Origin: Streptomyces sp. JJ66
GTDB lineage: Bacteria > Actinomycetota > Actinomycetes > Streptomycetales > Streptomycetaceae
Reading direction: 5' to 3'
Length of the DNA stretch: 52,554 nucleotides
NCBI RefSeq assembly: GCF_019303495.1
Contig: NZ_JAEVFI010000022.1
Span: forward strand, 1 to 52,554
Shown: positions 50,760-52,554 of the stretch, one piece after another
How the letters are laid out: each line of letters opens with the position of its first letter
Numbering within the stretch: position 1 is the stretch's first letter
The notes under the pieces: generated by a model
The model's input: the letters and a program-made list of their open reading frames with translations, nothing else
Database searches by the model: none
Told to the model about the DNA's origin: nothing
Translations under genes and position numbers: made by a program

Positions 50760-50818
50760 GCTGAGCCGGGCAGAACAGGTCCGGCCGGGTTGGCCAGGCG
50801 GGCACGGCGCGGGCGGGC

Positions 50819-51601
50819 TCAGAACCAGTTGCGCTTGCTGCCCACCTCGGCCAGCCACTGGTTGAGGTGGGCCGTCCAGTCGGTCTCGCCGAACCGCTCC
50901 AGGTCCACCTGGAAACACCGGTAGGAGTCGCTGCCGCCGGTGAGGATGCCGCCCTTCTTGTCCATCTCCAGTACGACGTCCATCCCCCGGCCGTCGGCGA
51001 CGAAGGACAGCTCCACCTCGCTCAGCCCCCGGTACTGCGGCGGCGCGTAGAACTCGATCTCCTGGTAGAAGGGCAGACGCTGCCGGGTGCCGCGGATCGC
51101 GCCCTGCTCCAGGTCCGCACTCTTGAAGCGGAAACCGAGCTCCCCGAAGGAGTCGAGAATCGCCTGCTGCGCGGGCAGCGGGTGGACGTGCACCGGGTCG
51201 AGGTCCGAGGAGTCCACCGCCCGGGCGATCGCCAGCTCCGTGCTCACGCCGATGTGCATCCCGGTCAGCTGGTGCCCCAGGAACGTGGTGATCGGCGTCT
51301 CCCACGGGATCTCCAGCGCGAACGGCACGACGTGAGACGCCCCGGCCCGCAGGTCGAACGCGCCGCCGAGCTGCTGCGTGTGGAACTCGATGTCCCGCAG
51401 CATCTCCTGGTCCTGGCTCTCCACCTCCACCTTGCCCTGGAGGCCCACCGACAGCCCCTGGACCTCCTGATCGACCGAACCGCCCTCGATGCGCACCTCT
51501 CCGTGCACGACCCCACCGGGCAGCACGTTCGGGTCGGAGAGAACGGTCTCCACCGACGCGCCGCCGATGCCCACACTCGCGAACAGCTTCTTGAACGCCA
51601 T
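50819..51601 (-). CDS. spo0M: Sporulation-control protein Spo0M (arrestin-like)
   Basis: This 260-residue soluble protein has the N-terminal [20 protein letters not shown] and [20 protein letters not shown] stretches characteristic of Spo0M. An arrestin-like beta-sandwich pair follows. A conserved C-terminal section ([32 protein letters not shown]) completes it. In Bacillus Spo0M negatively affects sporulation and cytokinesis; a developmental role in Streptomyces is plausible. The ATG at 51601 has GGAAAGGACGAG upstream. It is divergent from the glycosylase gene with only 37 bp between start codons. Confidence 0.93.
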   Translation of the reverse strand: MAFKKLFASVGIGGASVETVLSDPNVLPGGVVHGEVRIEGGSVDQEVQGLSVGLQGKVEVESQDQEMLRDIEFHTQQLGGAFDLRAGASHVVPFALEIPWETPITTFLGHQLTGMHIGVSTELAIARAVDSSDLDPVHVHPLPAQQAILDSFGELGFRFKSADLEQGAIRGTRQRLPFYQEIEFYAPPQYRGLSEVELSFVADGRGMDVVLEMDKKGGILTGGSDSYRCFQVDLERFGETDWTAHLNQWLAEVGSKRNWF

Positions 51602-51638
51602 CTCGTCCTTTCCTGCCACTCGACTACCCTCGACTGGC

Positions 51639-52310
51639 ATGTTCGTCGCCCGTGACCGTACCGCCCTGCCCCGAACGTTCTTTGACCGTCCCGTACTAGA
51701 GGTCGCTGAGGACCTGCTCGGCCGGGTCCTCGTACGGCACACCCCGCACGGACCGATCGAGGTCCGGCTGACCGAGGTGGAGGCGTATGAGGGTGAACGC
51801 GACCCGGGCTCCCACGCCTACCGTGGCCAAACCGAGCGGAACGCCTCGATGTTCGGACCTCCCGGGCACGCGTACGTCTACTTCACCTATGGCATGTGGC
51901 ACTGCCTGAACCTGGTGTGTGAGACGCCGGGCACGGCCGCCGGGGTTCTCCTGCGCGCCGGCGAGGTCGTGACGGGCGCCGAACTCGCCCGCCCCCGGCG
52001 CCACACCGCGCGGCGCGACAGCGAGCTGGCCAAGGGCCCCGCCCGCCTGGCCACTGCCCTCGACGTGGACCGCCGACTCAACGGCACCGACCTGTGTGCC
52101 CCCGACGGTGCTGCCGCGCTCAGCCTGACGGGCGGGGAGCCGCCGGTGTCCAGCAGCATCCGCACCGGTCCCCGCACGGGCGTCGGCGGCGACGGCGCTC
52201 ACCATCCGTACCGCTTCTGGATCGAGGGCGACCCCACGGTGAGCCCCTACCGGCCCCACCAACCGCGCCGCCGCCAGAAGCCACTTGACGCCGGGCGGCC
52301 GGACGCCTAA
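51639..52310 (+). CDS. DNA-3-methyladenine glycosylase (AAG/MPG family)
   Basis: This 223-residue base-excision enzyme removes alkylated purines and hypoxanthine. Family marks: [39 protein letters not shown] (catalytic Glu and pocket Tyr/His), [20 protein letters not shown] and [15 protein letters not shown]. The ATG at 51639 gives standard length. Its stop TAA (52308-52310) overlaps the -10 element of the downstream rRNA promoter. Confidence 0.93.
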   Translation: MFVARDRTALPRTFFDRPVLEVAEDLLGRVLVRHTPHGPIEVRLTEVEAYEGERDPGSHAYRGQTERNASMFGPPGHAYVYFTYGMWHCLNLVCETPGTAAGVLLRAGEVVTGAELARPRRHTARRDSELAKGPARLATALDVDRRLNGTDLCAPDGAAALSLTGGEPPVSSSIRTGPRTGVGGDGAHHPYRFWIEGDPTVSPYRPHQPRRRQKPLDAGRPDA

Positions 52311-52313
52311 TGT
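52285..52313 (+). promoter_or_regulatory. Consensus-like promoter at rRNA operon start (P1 candidate)
   Basis: TTGACG (52285-52290), 17-base spacer and TAATGT (52308-52313) make a good vegetative sigma promoter. It begins inside the last eight codons of the glycosylase gene and the -10 includes its stop codon. Confidence 0.75.
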
Positions 52314-52554
52314 AGTCCGAGCCGCTGGACGCAGGCAGAGCATTCACAAAGATCATTCAGCAACGGATCGCGTGGACGCCGCGTAGGGTGGCCATCCACT
52401 TCGACGATCTCCCGCACGGGATCCTTTTGGCGATGCCGAAAGTCTCCCAAAAGGCCGATTATGACTCGGCTGGGAAATTGGTTAGAGTGGAGACACCGAA
52501 GGGAAGCGCCCGGAGGATCGCCTGGAAGGGTGTCCGAAGGAAGCGTCCGTTCCT
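52311..52554 (+). promoter_or_regulatory. rRNA operon promoter/leader region (16S gene beyond window)
   Basis: A second promoter-like pair, TATGAC (52460-52465), 17 bases, TAGAGT (52483-52488), precedes GACACCGAAGGGAAGCGCCC and the terminal GAAGGAAGCGTCCGTTCCT. These are leader sequences I know from Streptomyces rRNA operons, normally followed by TTGAGAACTCAACAG and the 16S gene. A CCTTTTGG/CCAAAAGG inverted repeat (52423-52430 and 52447-52454) lies just upstream of this promoter. The rRNA gene itself is not in the window. Confidence 0.85.

Noticed and set aside
46562..52310. Possible secondary-metabolite or phage cluster in the right half
   Set aside because: All genes are core Streptomyces functions; no PKS, NRPS, terpene, RiPP, integrase or structural phage genes are seen.
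52311..52554. A tRNA or the start of 16S rRNA at the window end
   Set aside because: No cloverleaf or 16S 5' sequence is present; the sequence matches the promoter and leader that precede 16S.

Overview
The window is high-GC (about 73% by eye) actinobacterial DNA with GTG/TTG starts and overlapping stop/start codons. It looks like a Streptomyces chromosome core region. Gene content and order (cob genes, pit, fucA, an ABC-F, a small HTH protein, an Asp23 operon, moaA, tyrS, fabG-fabI, serB, a chaplin, spo0M, an rRNA promoter) recall, from memory, the Streptomyces coelicolor SCO18xx region read backwards; no comparison could be run.

Left part (1-7.8 kb): a minus-strand cobalamin operon, cbiB-cobQ-cobN-chlI/D. 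Most genes are joined by 4-bp ATGA overlaps, and the operon is preceded by a cobalamin riboswitch. The last gene runs off the window. Between this operon and the phosphate transporter lies a small accessory patch (about 7.97-9.12 kb): a four-repeat type I-E-like CRISPR array with no cas genes, and a Phd/RelE toxin-antitoxin pair. A Pit phosphate transporter with a PHO-box-like promoter follows (9.2-10.7 kb).

11-20.7 kb, plus strand: a class II aldolase, an alpha/beta hydrolase, an unrecognised 454-aa protein, and an ABC-F ATPase with what looks like a leaderless upstream ORF and a structured leader. Next come a Gbn-like nucleoid protein whose start is overlapped by a short ORF, a crotonase, and a five-gene Asp23/AmaP envelope-stress operon with a sigma-B-like promoter.

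20.8-32.5 kb, mostly minus strand: an SDR-fold protein lacking the YxxxK motif, a SURF1 protein, a DEDDh exonuclease with a BRCT domain, a secreted subtilisin, moaA (plus strand), small conserved proteins, tyrS and a TldD/TldE protease pair. 32.9-36.6 kb: fabG-fabI, then a divergent GntR regulator and MFS transporter.

36.7-38.7 kb holds a WhiJ-like cluster: an XRE/DUF5753 regulator, two tandemly duplicated DUF397 genes and a divergent HATPase. 39-52.3 kb: sixA, serB, a double-FHA ABC exporter, a GAF histidine kinase with a NarL-type regulator, a short chaplin, an ABC ATPase, NfeD and SPFH proteins, a YbhB-like protein, Spo0M and a 3-methyladenine glycosylase. The window ends inside the promoter/leader of an rRNA operon, whose first promoter overlaps the glycosylase stop codon.

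There is no clear new multi-gene system. The most interesting signals are regulatory: the ABC-F leader, the ORF overlapping the gbn start, the rRNA promoter nested in a coding sequence, the recent DUF397 duplication and the cas-less CRISPR array.
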